DNA of 64,000 nucleotides from Kappaphycus alvarezii (GCA_002205965.3 NADL03000168.1:1-64000); one strand, 5' to 3'. Positions 30,208-40,540 are shown, counted from the stretch's first letter. The notes: generated by a model not told the origin, from the letters alone. Program-made: numbers and translations.

Positions 30208-31569
30208 TGATAGGGGTAAATCGTCGGGAGAAGAGATATTCAGAACCAACTACCCAAGAAGGAGGTGTTGCAAGCGACAAAAGTGCTATCGTGGTATAGT
30301 TGACCGAGCAAGAAGGATTGTATACGGAAGAGAGTTGATAGGGCTACAAGCAAGTATGAAAGGGCAGAGTCTACTACTGATGCTCTGTGAGCAGCGTAGG
30401 AAAAGGGTTTCTTGGTCTGAAGTTGACTCTCAACTTCCTACTACTCGGGACTTGACTTGAAGTTGTCTGCCAACTTGCTTGACCTCCACAATAGGAAGCG
30501 GTTTACTCAGCTTCTATAGACTTTTTGGGTATCCCTAAAGTCTCAAAGAAACATACTAAAAACCATAAAATGTATCAAATGGAATCGTGTGAACGAGAAA
30601 GACTAACAACAGATACTATCAGGATAAATACCTAGATTTTTTTCATATCTTAGTCCTCTACATCAGAGCCGAACAGTTCCCCCAAAATATCCCTTTCACC
30701 CAGGCAGTCCACACAAATATGCGCGAACGGCTTAGAATTCTCCATTGCCTCCTGTGAAATATCTAGGCCACTGAGGACGTCCCCATCCGGTTCCACAGTC
30801 GGAACCACCTGGTCCATATTTTCTGGCCCCTTCCCCACTAATCCAGCACTTTCCATGTCTCCCTCCCCCTCATCCTCCTCATCCTCCCTTCTCTTCACTC
30901 TTCATTCTCGTCAGAAGAGTCAGAGATCACAATTACTCCCTCAGTCTCCCCTACTTTCTCCATGGGAGCCCCCCCACCGTTTTGCACTAGTGGTTCCCAC
31001 GGATCCACCCAGTCCTCCTCTTCGTCCTCCTCATCATCCTCTTCCTCTATCTCCTCTTCTCCCTCCTCCTCATCCTCTGCCTCTTCTGCCTGCTCGAAGC
31101 AGTTATGGCGGACCCACTCCCGAACGCGTTCCCGGTCCAACCTTCTACAGTAATCATCGTAGTCGGTTGGACCATTTGCCATCAGGGCCAAAGCGTTGAG
31201 TGGACGACGGCCTCGGATGACTTGGTGATGGTGAGGGAAGGACGGAGGTTGGTCATGTTAAGGGCTAAAAGAAGGGTGAGCCGATGGGTAGTTGATGGCG
31301 GGGGTTGCCTCAACGACGTCGACTTCGAAGTGTAATTACTGCGACGTTTTTGAAAAGTATGTCGACCTCGGACGTGTACAGTAATGACATCTATTAATCA
31401 CACTGTGTCTTAAAATAAAAAATCAACTCATGAATTTGCCACACTCATCCAAATTAAAAATATCTTGCAAATTCAGGAACTGTAAAAAATATCTTGCAAA
31501 TCCCGATACTGTATCCAAATTTGGTCCTCCTCTAGATTTTTTTAGTGTGCAAATTTTGCGCACATAACA
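30208..31569 (-). repeat. gypsy2 5' LTR, long form (1.36 kb) carrying an ORF
   Basis: Its first ~190 bases and last ~370 bases match the short LTRs of gypsy1, including the leader after the TATA-like site. The central ~700 bases are specific to the long form and encode the acidic protein described at 30650-31256. It ends at 30208 (TGATAGGGG on the plus strand) next to the candidate primer site. Confidence 0.8.
30650..31256 (-). pseudogene. Acidic protein ORF inside the gypsy2 LTR, two frameshifts
   Basis: This is a homologue of 38513-39160. The start MTNLRPSLTITKS (ATG at 31256) is followed by a frameshift near 31210. Then RRPLNALALMANGPTDYDDY continues through a Glu/Asp-rich centre (31191-30895), and after a second shift near 30896 comes the conserved tail MESAGLVGKGPENMDQVVPT, EPDGDVLSGLDISQEAMENS, PFAHICVDCL and DILGELFGSDVED. 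Compared with the solo-LTR copy, the ends are conserved at the protein level while surrounding LTR DNA has diverged. No known domain is recognised; the acidic core and dispersed Cys residues give no safe function. Confidence 0.65.
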
Positions 31570-31576
31570 GACCTTC

Positions 31577-33500
31577 GGGTGTGCGATCTGTCTTTATGCA
31601 AAGACACGCTGCAGCGACGGTTTCGTTTAAGGCAGCATGCCGTACGGCTGGCCTCACACCAGACCTGTGAGGTAGGACCTCATGACTCGCCCTCATTTTC
31701 AGACTCTCCATTACACAGACCTGTTCCCACTAGTCTTCGGGAAATGGCCGTCCTGCATCCCTAATCAGTAGAACACCCCAATTTCTTCCCCCTTTTATCC
31801 ATCCCCTAGCCCTCTCAACAAGAAATTGAAGGTGCCCTTCGTGATTTCCTCTCTGTACGGCTGTTTCCCCTGGCTCTTCATCATCTCTTGCTCTCATTAC
31901 AGGAGAATTTCTCACTTGCCCTGAATTCTTGTTATGCAGATTACGGTAAGATTTTCCTTCCCTGTTCCCAAGCCGCCGCCGCTGCCCCTACATCCAGCTC
32001 GAAGGGGGTCCACTCGGGCTCCAGCTCAACCTTTCCAAGACCCAAGTTTTCAGATTCTCCCCTTCCCGCCCCTCTTTGTCACTTCCATGCCCCTTTTCTA
32101 CCCCCCAGTTTCACCGTGCTGGGATATCAGACTGGGTCGGACTCTTTTGTTTCCCAGTCCTTCGCAGGCCGCCAAACCGCTGTTGACCGTATCTTCCAAT
32201 CCCTTCGAGATTTGGACGATGCTCAATTGGTTTTCCGCTCACACCGCTTCTGTGCGAACGCCTCTACGGTCATGCACTTGCTACGTACGATCCCCCACAC
32301 TCAATCTACGGTACTCGCCGCTATCTTAGATCAGAAGCAGGGGGAAGCGTTGCACCAATTGCAATTACCCTACCCGGATCGGGCCTGGCTCCAGGCCTCT
32401 CTCCCCTTCTCAATGGGCGGCCTAGGTCTCCTGTAAACTTCGGACATTACCGAGGCTGCTGACGCAGCACGTGTAATTGATCCTTTTGGATTTGGCTGAC
32501 ACTTTTCCACGACCGCCACCTGAAAGAGATCCCTCGGTCTGCCATCTCTCTTTTATCCTCCCGTCACCCGCAGCTGTCTTCGTCGCTTACAGCTACGGCA
32601 CTTTCCGAGCGTTGTTCATCGGCCGTCCCCAGTTAAACGCTCCAGTCTGCGATCACAACTGAACTCAGCCTTTCGAAGTCTGACAGTTTGTTCTTGTCCA
32701 CAGCAGCCTCGACCAACTATGGCTCCTCTCCCTGCGCAAATCCTCCTCCTCTTCTGTTTTTTCTTCGCTTCCTCACCCACACCGTGGTACGTACATGTCC
32801 TCTTCTGCGTGGAAAGTTGTTCTGGCTCTCCGTCTCGGCATCGCGCTATTCTCTTGATCTACTTGCTGCGCGGTCTGCTCCCGGCGCTTGGCCGACGTGG
32901 CACTTGTCTTAGATCCAAGGGGACAACACGCTTTGGCTTGCAAATGCGAAGACGGCTTGACTCGTCGATATCACGTCCTCCGCAATGTTCTCGCCCGATT
33001 ATGTAAGCAAGTTGGGGTCGGCGCCCTCGTTGGGCATCCGATCCTCTACTAAGTCCCAAATTCGTCCGCGCATTCGGAGTCCCCCGCGTTACGAATGGGA
33101 ATTTACGTTTCCGCTGCTTACGGGCTTCACAATACTGAGATCGCCGTCGACGTTACTGTAGCCCATCGCTCCGCTCGCCACCCCCTCTTACCAAGTAAGG
33201 TTACAGCAGGCGCTGTCGCGACACTCGCAGAGCGCGAAACATCGTCATCACGGCGATTACTGCGACCAAGAAGATATCCTGCATTCCTCAGTCGGGATTG
33301 ATGTCTATGGCGCCTTTGGCGACGACGGCCAGGGTTTTATCCACCGCCTTGCTCCCTTCGCTGCTTCCCTTCGCGATTCCTCACCTCAACAGGAGCTTCG
33401 CGACTTCGTTACCCCTTTTGCTTGTAGTCTCCAAGTGATGCAGGCGCAACAGGTTTCCTCCCGCCGCCTGCATTCATAGTTAATTTCGGAATATCCTCCG
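31577..33500 (+). pseudogene. LINE C, 5'-truncated, right copy
   Basis: The longest piece (31888-32436) begins in the RT palm and reads LSLQENFSLALNSCYADYGK, then SDSFVSQSFAGRQTAVDRIF, HQLQLPYPDRAWLQASLPFS and MGGLGLL, ending at a stop where LINE A reads on. YADY replaces the catalytic YADD. Downstream short frames match the LINE A zinc/endonuclease region to about 33420. Frames are longer than in the left copy. Confidence 0.7.
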
Positions 33501-34908
33501 AACGCTTCTGCGCCATACTGTAGAACTCGTAAAGATCTACCACCGCCACAGCAGCCGTCACATACAAGGGGCACGTTTTGGATAATTTAATATTCGGAAA
33601 GCCATGCCATTTCGTAAAGTGAATCAGAACCGGATTGGTCTGCTTGATGGATTGCCTCAAGTTGGCCTTTTATAGAGCGTAGCACCTCCACAATTACTTT
33701 GTCGGAATGCCCTTTTGAGTTGATTGTGGCTGTGTACAGTTCTTTTGGATAGAGAGTCGAACATATTTTGAAAGAATAAAACACCCAAAGCTTCTACCTC
33801 TTTATGAAACTACAGCTAGATTCAAAATAAATATGGCAAAGGCGGATTATCAAAATGTAGTTAGCTTGGCTTCTAGGTGAAAGATGGGTCGATAAAATCC
33901 TTGAAAGATATAGTGATTGTGTGTGGAGATATTAAAAGGCTGTTCAGCCAGTAAGAAAACCACCCACAGGGCCAGGTCGAGGCCAGCTATTAATCATGGT
34001 GTGTTGAACCGAGCGGTTGCGACTTAAGACTTCTTTTAGGCCTATGTCCGATCCTCTTCAGTATATCATGGCTAATAAATTTCGATATCTGCCGCTCCGA
34101 AGAGGCCCAACATACGCCACAATCTCTTACGTCTGTGCTTTGTTTGGAACTAAAAAGCACAGCGCTGAGCGGTTTTTCCAAAAACAGAAAAACAGAATGT
34201 GGTTTTTCAAGTCTCTTACGTCCGTTGCTGACAGAAGCCGCTCACACAACATGTATCAACGGCGTTTGACTATGGATGTAACTCCAAAAATCAATTCAGC
34301 ATCGAAACAAAAGATTTCAAACAGGTAAGGTGAATATTGACAGTGCGTTGCAGAGCAGCGATGTACTAGGAGTGCCGAAACCCCTAGAAGTCGTTACTAG
34401 ATGTTTAGAAGCCTGTCGACAGAAACTGTATCATCACATGACGAAACCGTAGCACGTGAATTGGCCGGGTTTCCGAGGGTCGGCATGACACCGAAAGCCT
34501 TTTCCCCGACGGCTACGACTCGTTGCTGGGAATTTCGAAATTTAACTGGAAATTTCGAAAATTAAAATGTAAAGTATTCACAACGTCCAAGAATTTTAGA
34601 AAAAGTGCTTTCATCAGTTGGCCTCCCTTTCCCTCCTTTCTGCCTGCTTGGACTTTTTTCAAAAATTTGAAAGTTTTTTACTCCCCTCCCGGATCTTCTC
34701 CAACTTCACAACGTCTAATTACTAAAAGAATAAGACCCATGCAGATACTGTTGAGATTTAAACTTTTCCTTACTTCCAACACGGCAACATTCTTGCCGAC
34801 TTCTATACGGCTTTAACTCCTCTTCTCGGAATCAATTTCACTCTAGGGCAAATTGTCTTGTTACCCCTCTCTTAAACCCTCTACTTCGCTCTTTCTTCTC
34901 TGTCCAAT
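33500..34908. other. Duplicated-unit spacer, right copy, no gene recognised
   Basis: It is the counterpart of 2620-4073. The 103-codon frame 34017-34328 is split in the left copy and has no recognised similarity. The 97-codon frame 34523-34816 is likewise not conserved in frame. It probably includes the upstream region of the gene at 34909. Confidence 0.4.
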
Positions 34909-35570
34909 ATGCTCCCTTCCACGAGTTCACCATCATCAAAACCACCAACTCCTTCAATGGATCTTTTCGCAAAACTTCTTTGCAAGGCAGAGTCCCGTAA
35001 GTCCTCCTACCTGAATTCCGATCCCATCCGTCCATGTGATGCTCACTTGCGTCGCCCGTTCGAGCAAGCGCTCATTCAGGATGGTATGGTAGTGTCTGCC
35101 TCCTTCAACCTACCTCTTCGTGATCCTGCCAACGATGACACCGGGAAGGCCAAGAAACGCCGCCCAGCCAAAGGTTCCAAGAAGAAAGCTTCTGTAAGGG
35201 CATCGAAAAATACAAAGCGGAATAATAGAGCCCATTCCGGAGCAGCAACTCATTCCGAGAAAATTGAAAAAACCGGCCTCGTTAAACATGGAAAGGGCGG
35301 AAGTTTAGAAGTTCCGGACGAAGAGTGCTTGTATATTCCAAAAGAGAAGGATAAAAAACCTAAGACACGATCAAGGAAGGCGAAGCCACGCAAAAAGATC
35401 TCAACCCGCGGAAGATTAAGAACGAAGTCGTGAGCTTGGAAACTGTTGTTACTGCAGGTGCTGAAGGTAAACAGAGGAAAAGAAAACGGGACGATAATTC
35501 CAAAACGAACGGAACAGAGCCCTCTCCAAGGAAGCGACAGAAGAGCAGGAGGCAGACAAATCGCATGTAG
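34909..35570 (+). pseudogene. Basic unknown-protein gene, right copy (174 codons open, then shifted)
   Basis: The ATG at 34909 follows a pyrimidine-rich leader and starts MLPSTSSPSSKPPTPSM. Residues 17-90 form a non-repetitive part (LFAKLLCKAESRKSSYL, LRRPFEQALIQDGMVVSASF). From residue ~88 the protein is Lys/Arg-rich (KAKKRRPAKGSKKKA, KPRKKISTRG). The open frame stops at 35433. A missing C near 35409 (ACCCGCGG against ACCCCGCGG in the left copy) causes that stop. In the shifted frame the coding text continues for about 45 codons with GKQRKRKRDDNSK and SPRKRQKSRRQTN, two bipartite nuclear-signal-like patches, to TAG at 35568-35570. The ancestral protein was probably ~219 residues, nuclear and nucleic-acid binding by composition only. 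Confidence 0.55.
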
Positions 35571-36683
35571 CTCAATCATTTCTTTAGACGGTGAAGACCA
35601 CCAACAACCAAGCAGTGATCAACATACGTAGTATATGAAGTAGCAAAGCAACCCCAGGTAGAAGGGAAACGGGACTGAGATTCTGCAATTAAATCTACAG
35701 CCCGACTTTAACTGCTTAACTTAATAATCTTGTGCCGAGTATAGCACTGAGGGGAGAGGGTGGGTTCATTTACTGTACTGGAGATGTCGGTTGAAAGCAG
35801 AGGAGTGGCAATCAAGGCATTGTGAAATCAATTGCTGTAGTACAGCACTTGGAAAAGAAACTTATGAGAAATGATGCCAGTCGCGCGATGGAATGGATTT
35901 GAAAGGGGCAAGGTATTCTTTTCCATCGACACCCTGCATTGGCAGTAACCTGCAATGCGGCTTGTTGCTTGCTGGTGGCCTCCGCTATACTTGCTAGTAC
36001 AGGGCGAAAACTTGCGGTGTTTTAATAATTGAAAAATAGGTTAGCCTGGCATAGTGAAGAACTATCAGCGCCTGCCGCAACCCTTCAAGTACACGATACT
36101 ACCATACAATTTGACCCGGTATCTGCCAGCTCATCTGTTACAGTAAAGAAGCTTCCGGTGCCGCTTGAAAGAGGCAGCAGGCCAAAGGAGGAACTCTGAT
36201 TAGGTAGGCAGTTACGACAAAGGGGCGAGCAAACTACGGTCTCTTGATTTACTCAATCCAATCTGGAGGTGTAACAGTAAGAACTTCGTAAAGGCCAGAC
36301 ATTGGTGCAAAGTGAACAAGAATGACTAATCATCATCGATATACAAGCAAAGAAACCATTCATGCTGATAAATGAGGGTGACACTCATTCCCAATTACTA
36401 TCAAATGGGAGTAGGTACAAGTGACACAGTTTCTTGATACGCTGGCGCCAATAAAGACAGGCAAATCCCCTTCAGAAAGCACAGGGGATTGCAAAAAAGG
36501 CTTATAGAGATCGAACCGAAATTGCTTTCAGAGGCTACTGAAGGGAATAAAACATGACTGGCGTCTATAAATGGAAACTCGATTATTAAACGGATTTTTG
36601 GTTATGATAGATTTCAGAAATGCCGAGTCCAACCTATCCTTCGGATTTGAAACCGAATAAAATCCCTTCTGGATCTGGCCATC
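35571..36683. other. Duplicated-unit spacer, right copy, no gene seen
   Basis: It is homologous to 4731-6140. It carries the empty sites of short insertions b and c at about 36345-36375. No conserved ORF. Confidence 0.4.
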
Positions 36684-36987
36684 TGTCATGCCGAGAGCTA
36701 TGGATCTCCATCTCGTTAGGCAGACTAAATACAGCTCGCGCAATAGGACATTCAGTGACTTGACTTGTAGTCGACACAGTACGCATTTGCGCCCTGTGTG
36801 AAAGTACTGGTTTTGATATGAGATGTCATTCTGACTAGCGAGAGTGATATTGGTTGCTGTGTCGAGTCGGGGAGTAGAACACCTAGCCGCCGGCTATAAA
36901 GACTGCTGGCGCCGCAGTAAAGCTCGCCGATGGGGCAGGCGTCTGATTGAACCTTTCCTGAGTTCCTGGTTCCAGTTAAGCACGGCA
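36684..36987 (+). repeat. Chromovirus 5' LTR
   Basis: It matches 47921-48225. Shared landmarks are GCTCGCGCAATAGG, GACTAGCGAGAGTGATAT and GGCAGGCGTCTGATTGAACC. A possible TATA-like CTATAAAG is at about 36894. The LTR ends CACGGCA; no clear TGG-type primer site follows. Confidence 0.85.
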
Positions 36988-37028
36988 TTTTTTTCAATCG
37001 AACAAACAATTTTTTTCCGATCACAGAG

Positions 37029-37890
37029 ATGGCGGACGCACAAGAGGCGCCGGTGAACTCGCTGCTATGCTGTCAAGAAGCCGAGCTAAAGGTACTATCT
37101 GCCTCCTATCTCGAAGTAGAGCAGGAATTTTATCGCTTGGCAGAAGCTAACGCCGAAGAGCTTGGAGATGCAGGGAAAAGGGAGTTACCGACAAGGCTCA
37201 AGGCCATTCAAGACAAGCGCGACGGAGTAATGGAACACTTCTAAACGACAAGGAAGAGAACTAAGACCATGTAGTTGCTGCTTTCGCCGTCCTTACCACC
37301 CACTGCCCGTGGAGAGGCACTCACATGTAAACAGCAACAAGGAGCAACTTACAGAATTCCACCGCTACCATCTTTCGAGTAAAGTGAAGCCAAAGCGATC
37401 GAGGACCCTTTTGAATTCCTGGGAAAAATCAAAGCGCTGCTAAGGGCACATAAATACCTGCAGAACGCTGATGCCCAGCATTATTGACCGTTTCAGAACG
37501 GCTATGACAGACATTGGGCGGAGAGTAACCTGTCCGGCTTCACGTGGAGCCAGCTGCACGAGTGGTTCTTGGACCATTTCGAGTCCCCTGCGATTAGGGA
37601 CAAGTCCATTCGAGACCTGATGACAATCAAACAGAAGTCATGCGAAACTGTGCGAGAGTACAGTGACTGGTTTACTAGCCTCATGGAACGAACCGTGCGC
37701 AGCAAAAGATGATTCCAGCTCGGTAGCCGGCTTTATCCACTGACTGGATCCTAACTTACAGAATCTGATGCACATCGCGCGCGCATCCATATTGAATCTG
37801 TGGAAACGAACCGGACAGGACAAATCGGCGGCCTCGGTATCAGACGAGACTACGAACCCAATAAAGATGGTCGCATCCAGGAGTGACCGC
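37029..37890 (+). pseudogene. Chromovirus gag, first part
   Basis: ATG 37029 opens MADAQEAPVNSLLCCQEAEL with a coiled-coil-like stretch (LEVEQEFYRLAEANAEELGD), 71 codons to a stop. Further on, in another frame, comes a typical retrotransposon gag core: TWSQLHEWFLDHFESPAIRD and TIKQKSCETVREYSDWFTSL, about 37540-37680. The frame is cut at 37890 by copia2 and resumes at 44296. Confidence 0.65.
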
Positions 37891-38409
37891 TGTTACAGTA
37901 CAAAGTTAGTACTAAATCAACGAGCAGTTGTACTTTATATGCTGTAACAAAAAACAGCATTATGCATTTAAAGTTGTCCTCTATGTGCTGCAACAAAATA
38001 CAGCACTACGCATTTATATTTTAGTGCGTTGCCTGAGTTGGTCTTTGAATACCACTTTGTTAAGATACTTGTTAGGCGCAGATTTTTTTTTGTCGCCGTC
38101 ATCTACAGACCTTCAGTTTACTGTACTACCTATCCTTGTCCAAATTTGCTTATAGTTCCGGTCCTCCCTCGTCCTCCCTGAACCTCGCTTATCATTACCG
38201 CGGTCCTCTCCAAATTTACTTCCATTTTATCTAGATATTTTTACACTGTATCCACCCCTCTGAATCGATCCCGAATTAAGTTCTTTTTCCCTTTTTGCTT
38301 ACCTCCTCCTCCAAAATCTTTTTTTTTGAGACAAAGGGCGCAAATGCACTACTACAAAAATCCCTTGCAGATTTATTTTACCTATTTCTAATCTATAGAA
38401 CCTGCCCCG

Positions 38410-38425
38410 GGAGCCTATTTAAACA
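38410..38425 (+). promoter_or_regulatory. TATA-like site upstream of the LTR ORF
   Basis: CCTATTTAAACACC lies about 95 bases before the ATG at 38513, with a pyrimidine-rich leader between. It is separate from the second TATA-like CTATATAAG at about 39288-39296, which sits where the element's own transcript should start. Confidence 0.4.
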
Positions 38426-38512
38426 CCTTTATTCCAAGTCTTAAACGCTCCCGATCATTTTGCTCAGCACTCCTGTCCCCCTACACACCCCGCTCACCCC
38501 TTTTACAGAAAC

Positions 38513-39160
38513 ATGACGTCAAATCGCCCCTCTGTCCCTATCTCCAAAAACCGCCCTTCCCGTCCCATCAATGGCCTTCGTCTCGCCGCCTACGGGCCAA
38601 CCGATGCCGACGACTACATCCGGCGTCAAACAAAGAAGAAAATCATCGAGTTCGTTCGCCGCCTCTTCATAGAAGAAGAGGCGAGGGAGGTAAGTGAGGA
38701 TGAGACTGAGAAAGTCGAGGAGGAGAGCGGGGAGTCCTTCGAGGAATGGTTAGCCCCTGAGCTAGTGTACGAGACTCAGGGGAAAGAGGATGAGGTTAAA
38801 GAGGAGGATGAGGTTGAAGAGGAGGATGAGGATGAGGATGAGGATGAAGAGGAGGATGAGGATGAGGATGAGGATGAGGATGAGGATGAAGAGGAGGAAG
38901 AAAAGGATGACGAGGACGAGGACGAGTTGGAGGAGGGAAATGGGGGCATGGAAAGTGTTTTACTGGTGGGGCCTGGACTGGAGAGTATGGATCAAGTGGT
39001 GCCGACGCTGGAACCGGATGGAGATATCTTTAGTAGTTTAGATATCTCCCAGGAGGGAATAGAGAGCTGTGAGCCATTCGCAGATATTTGTGGGGACTGC
39101 TTGGACAGCATGGATATTTTAGAGGAGTTGTTTGGATCTGATTTAGAGAATGGGAAATAA
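38513..39160 (+). CDS. Acidic unknown protein encoded within a solo LTR
   Basis: This is a 215-codon intact ORF. The ATG follows a CAGAAAC context. The N-terminal ~45 residues are basic and Pro-rich (MTSNRPSVPISKNRPSRPIN), with a conserved AYGPTDADDYIRRQTKKKII segment. Residues ~60-145 are dominated by Glu/Asp, encoded by a GATGAGGAT-type repeat at 38790-38930. The tail is conserved with the gypsy2 LTR homologue: MDQVVPTLEPDGD, LDISQEGIES, PFADICGDCL, DILEELFGSDLEN. No domain is recognised, and there is no signal peptide or membrane segment. An acidic, possibly regulatory or histone-mimic role is only a guess. It is the most intact ORF outside polyprotein pieces in the window. Confidence 0.65.
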   Translation: MTSNRPSVPISKNRPSRPINGLRLAAYGPTDADDYIRRQTKKKIIEFVRRLFIEEEAREVSEDETEKVEEESGESFEEWLAPELVYETQGKEDEVKEEDEVEEEDEDEDEDEEEDEDEDEDEDEDEEEEEKDDEDEDELEEGNGGMESVLLVGPGLESMDQVVPTLEPDGDIFSSLDISQEGIESCEPFADICGDCLDSMDILEELFGSDLENGK

Positions 39161-39701
39161 GAGGACCTCATTGATTGTTAGTTTCTTAAGTATCTTTTGT
39201 TTAGAGTATATCATCCACACAAATTGTTTGTATGCATTTCCTGGTACCTTCTGTAGTTTTGTTCGGACTTTAGGGGTAGCCAAAAGTCTATATAAGCTGA
39301 GTAAACCGCTTCCTCATGGAGAGGTCAAGCAAGTTGGCAGACAACTTCAGGTCAAGCTCCGAGTAGTAGGAAGTTGAGAGTCAACTTCAAACCCAAGAAA
39401 ACTTTTTCCTAAGCAAGTCGCAGAGAATCAGTGGTAGACGCTGCCCCTTTTATACTTGCTTGTAGCCCTCTCAACTCTCTCCCATATACACTGCTTTTTA
39501 TTTGTTCAACTATACCACGGTAGCACTTTTGTCGCTCGCAACACCTCCGTCTTGGGGTAGTTGGTTCTAAGTATCTCTTCTCCCGACGATTTACCCCTAT
39601 CAATACTCTTATCCATCTTGTATGAAATGGTCTGCGATAGCTAAGACCTTGGTGATGAAGGGTAAAAACTTACGGACGATAACCATAGCCACTGTGCAAC
39701 A

Positions 39702-39715
39702 GGTTACGGGCCCAG
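39702..39715 (+). promoter_or_regulatory. copia2 primer-binding site (initiator tRNA-Met internal type)
   Basis: GGTTACGGGCCCAG begins directly after the LTR. It differs by one base from GGTTATGGGCCCAG, the complement of the anticodon-stem region of initiator tRNA-Met used by Drosophila copia. This implies priming by a cleaved half-tRNA. Confidence 0.65.
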
Positions 39716-39827
39716 AAAAAATTTAGCGAATTTTTGACTCAAGTTACGATGGTCCAACATCAACCTACCACCAAGTCTTATTTACTCCAACGAGTCTTCT
39801 TGTTCGCTCTAAAACTAAGTTCGAAAG

Positions 39828-40540
39828 ATGTCTGAAGACAAAACTGGCAGTACAAGTCTGGGTATTGAACCCCTAAATGCCAATTACTACTACTTATGGG
39901 CTAACGAAGTGGAGATTTTCCTCCGAGGAAAAGAACTATGGAAGTACATTGTGGATTCTTCAAACAATTTAAAGTCCGCCGAATTAGACTAGGGCCTCGA
40001 AATAGAATGAGGAAATAGGGTCTCTGCTTCGTCATATATAATTATGTCCATTAGTCCGTCATGTAAGGCATCTGTGCTAAGATTTCGAGATCCAAAAATT
40101 ATTTGGGAGACGCTTAGTAAGACCTGCCAAATGGTATCAGAGGCCTCTTTCGATGCTAAACTATCAGCACTACAAGAGGCATCAATGGATTCTTCTGAGT
40201 CAATTATTGAATATACAAAAAGAATTGAGACCCTAGTGAATGAACTGGCAGCAATTGACCACATTTTGTCCCCAATTGAGAAGAAAAGAGCACCTTTACG
40301 TGGAGTTACTTCGGATATTTCTGTCACAGCTCAAGTGATTAGAGTGACCCAAAAGACGTACCAGTAGGAAGTAGCAGAATTAGTAGTGGCCGAATCTGCA
40401 ATGTGCAAACTTCCACGTAATAAAGCCCTAGTAACAAAGCCGAAAGGTCCAGAAAGGGGCCACGTTTTATGCTCACAGTGCGGAAGACGTTGTAACATTG
40501 CAGATAAGTGCTACCATAATCCAGCCCGGTAAATATATAA
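39828..40540 (+). pseudogene. copia2 gag
   Basis: It starts MSEDKTGSTSLGIEPLNANY, then WANEVEIFLRGKELWKYI, a copia gag opening. It continues in 40044-40367 with IWETLSKTCQMVSEASFDAK and ESIIEYTKRIETLVNELAA. The knuckle near 40470-40510 reads CSQCGRRCNIADKC with Asn where the His should be. Stops at about 39988 and 40365 break the frame. Confidence 0.7.

Larger units (their letters stand above)
24177..31569 (-). mobile_element. Ty3/gypsy element, inverted copy (gypsy2), only one LTR
   Basis: This is the same family as gypsy1, on the minus strand, with its 5' LTR at 30208-31569 and internal region down to 24177. The left unit at about 720-748 (CATGGAGACCCTCGG) is the empty site; here CATGGAG is at the low end and GACCTTCGGG at the high end. 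The element stops at its polypurine tract, so the 3' LTR is absent almost exactly from its first base, and no 5-bp duplication is left. The internal region is collinear with gypsy1 and includes the duplicated post-integrase domain. Its 5' LTR is the long form with an acidic ORF, unlike gypsy1. Confidence 0.85.
31570..36683 (+). repeat. Right copy of the duplicated unit (main part)
   Basis: It aligns with 733-6141 in the left copy. It lacks the three short insertions a-c found there and so acts as their empty site. It is bounded by gypsy2 on the left and the chromovirus on the right; the unit continues at 48226-48445 beyond the chromovirus. Confidence 0.85.
38070..39602 (+). repeat. Solo LTR of the gypsy1/2 family, long form, with intact ORF
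   Basis: It starts TGTTAGGCGCAG and ends CCCCTATCA with exact ATACT duplications at 38065-38069 and 39603-39607. Its last ~350 bases match the gypsy1 and gypsy2 LTR leader (AAAAGTCTATATAAGCTGAG and the tail). Its first ~400 bases diverge from the other two LTR forms, so it is another subfamily. It has no internal region, so it arose by LTR-LTR recombination. It contains the complete acidic ORF 38513-39160. Confidence 0.9.
37891..39701 (+). repeat. copia2 5' LTR, interrupted
   Basis: Homology to the 3' LTR covers 37891-38069 and resumes at 39603 with the duplicated ATACT. It contains short imperfect internal repeats (GCTGTAACAAAAAACAGCAT and GCTGCAACAAAATACAGCAC). Confidence 0.9.

Noticed and set aside
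30855-31199. Pro/Ser-rich plus-strand ORFs opposite the LTR acidic ORF
   Set aside because: They are complements of the Glu/Asp repeat; the minus-strand reading is the one conserved in the solo LTR.
34017-34328. 103-codon ORF in the duplicated spacer
   Set aside because: The left copy has indels that split it into two short frames, and no similarity was recognised.
34523-34816. 97-codon ORF upstream of the basic-protein gene
   Set aside because: The left copy loses the frame at 3883 and the composition looks like untranslated leader (Phe/Lys/Ser-rich from AT-rich DNA).
38790-39041. Second ORF (Arg/Met repeats) in another frame of the LTR
   Set aside because: It is the +1 translation of the GAT/GAG repeat and has no counterpart in the gypsy2 LTR.
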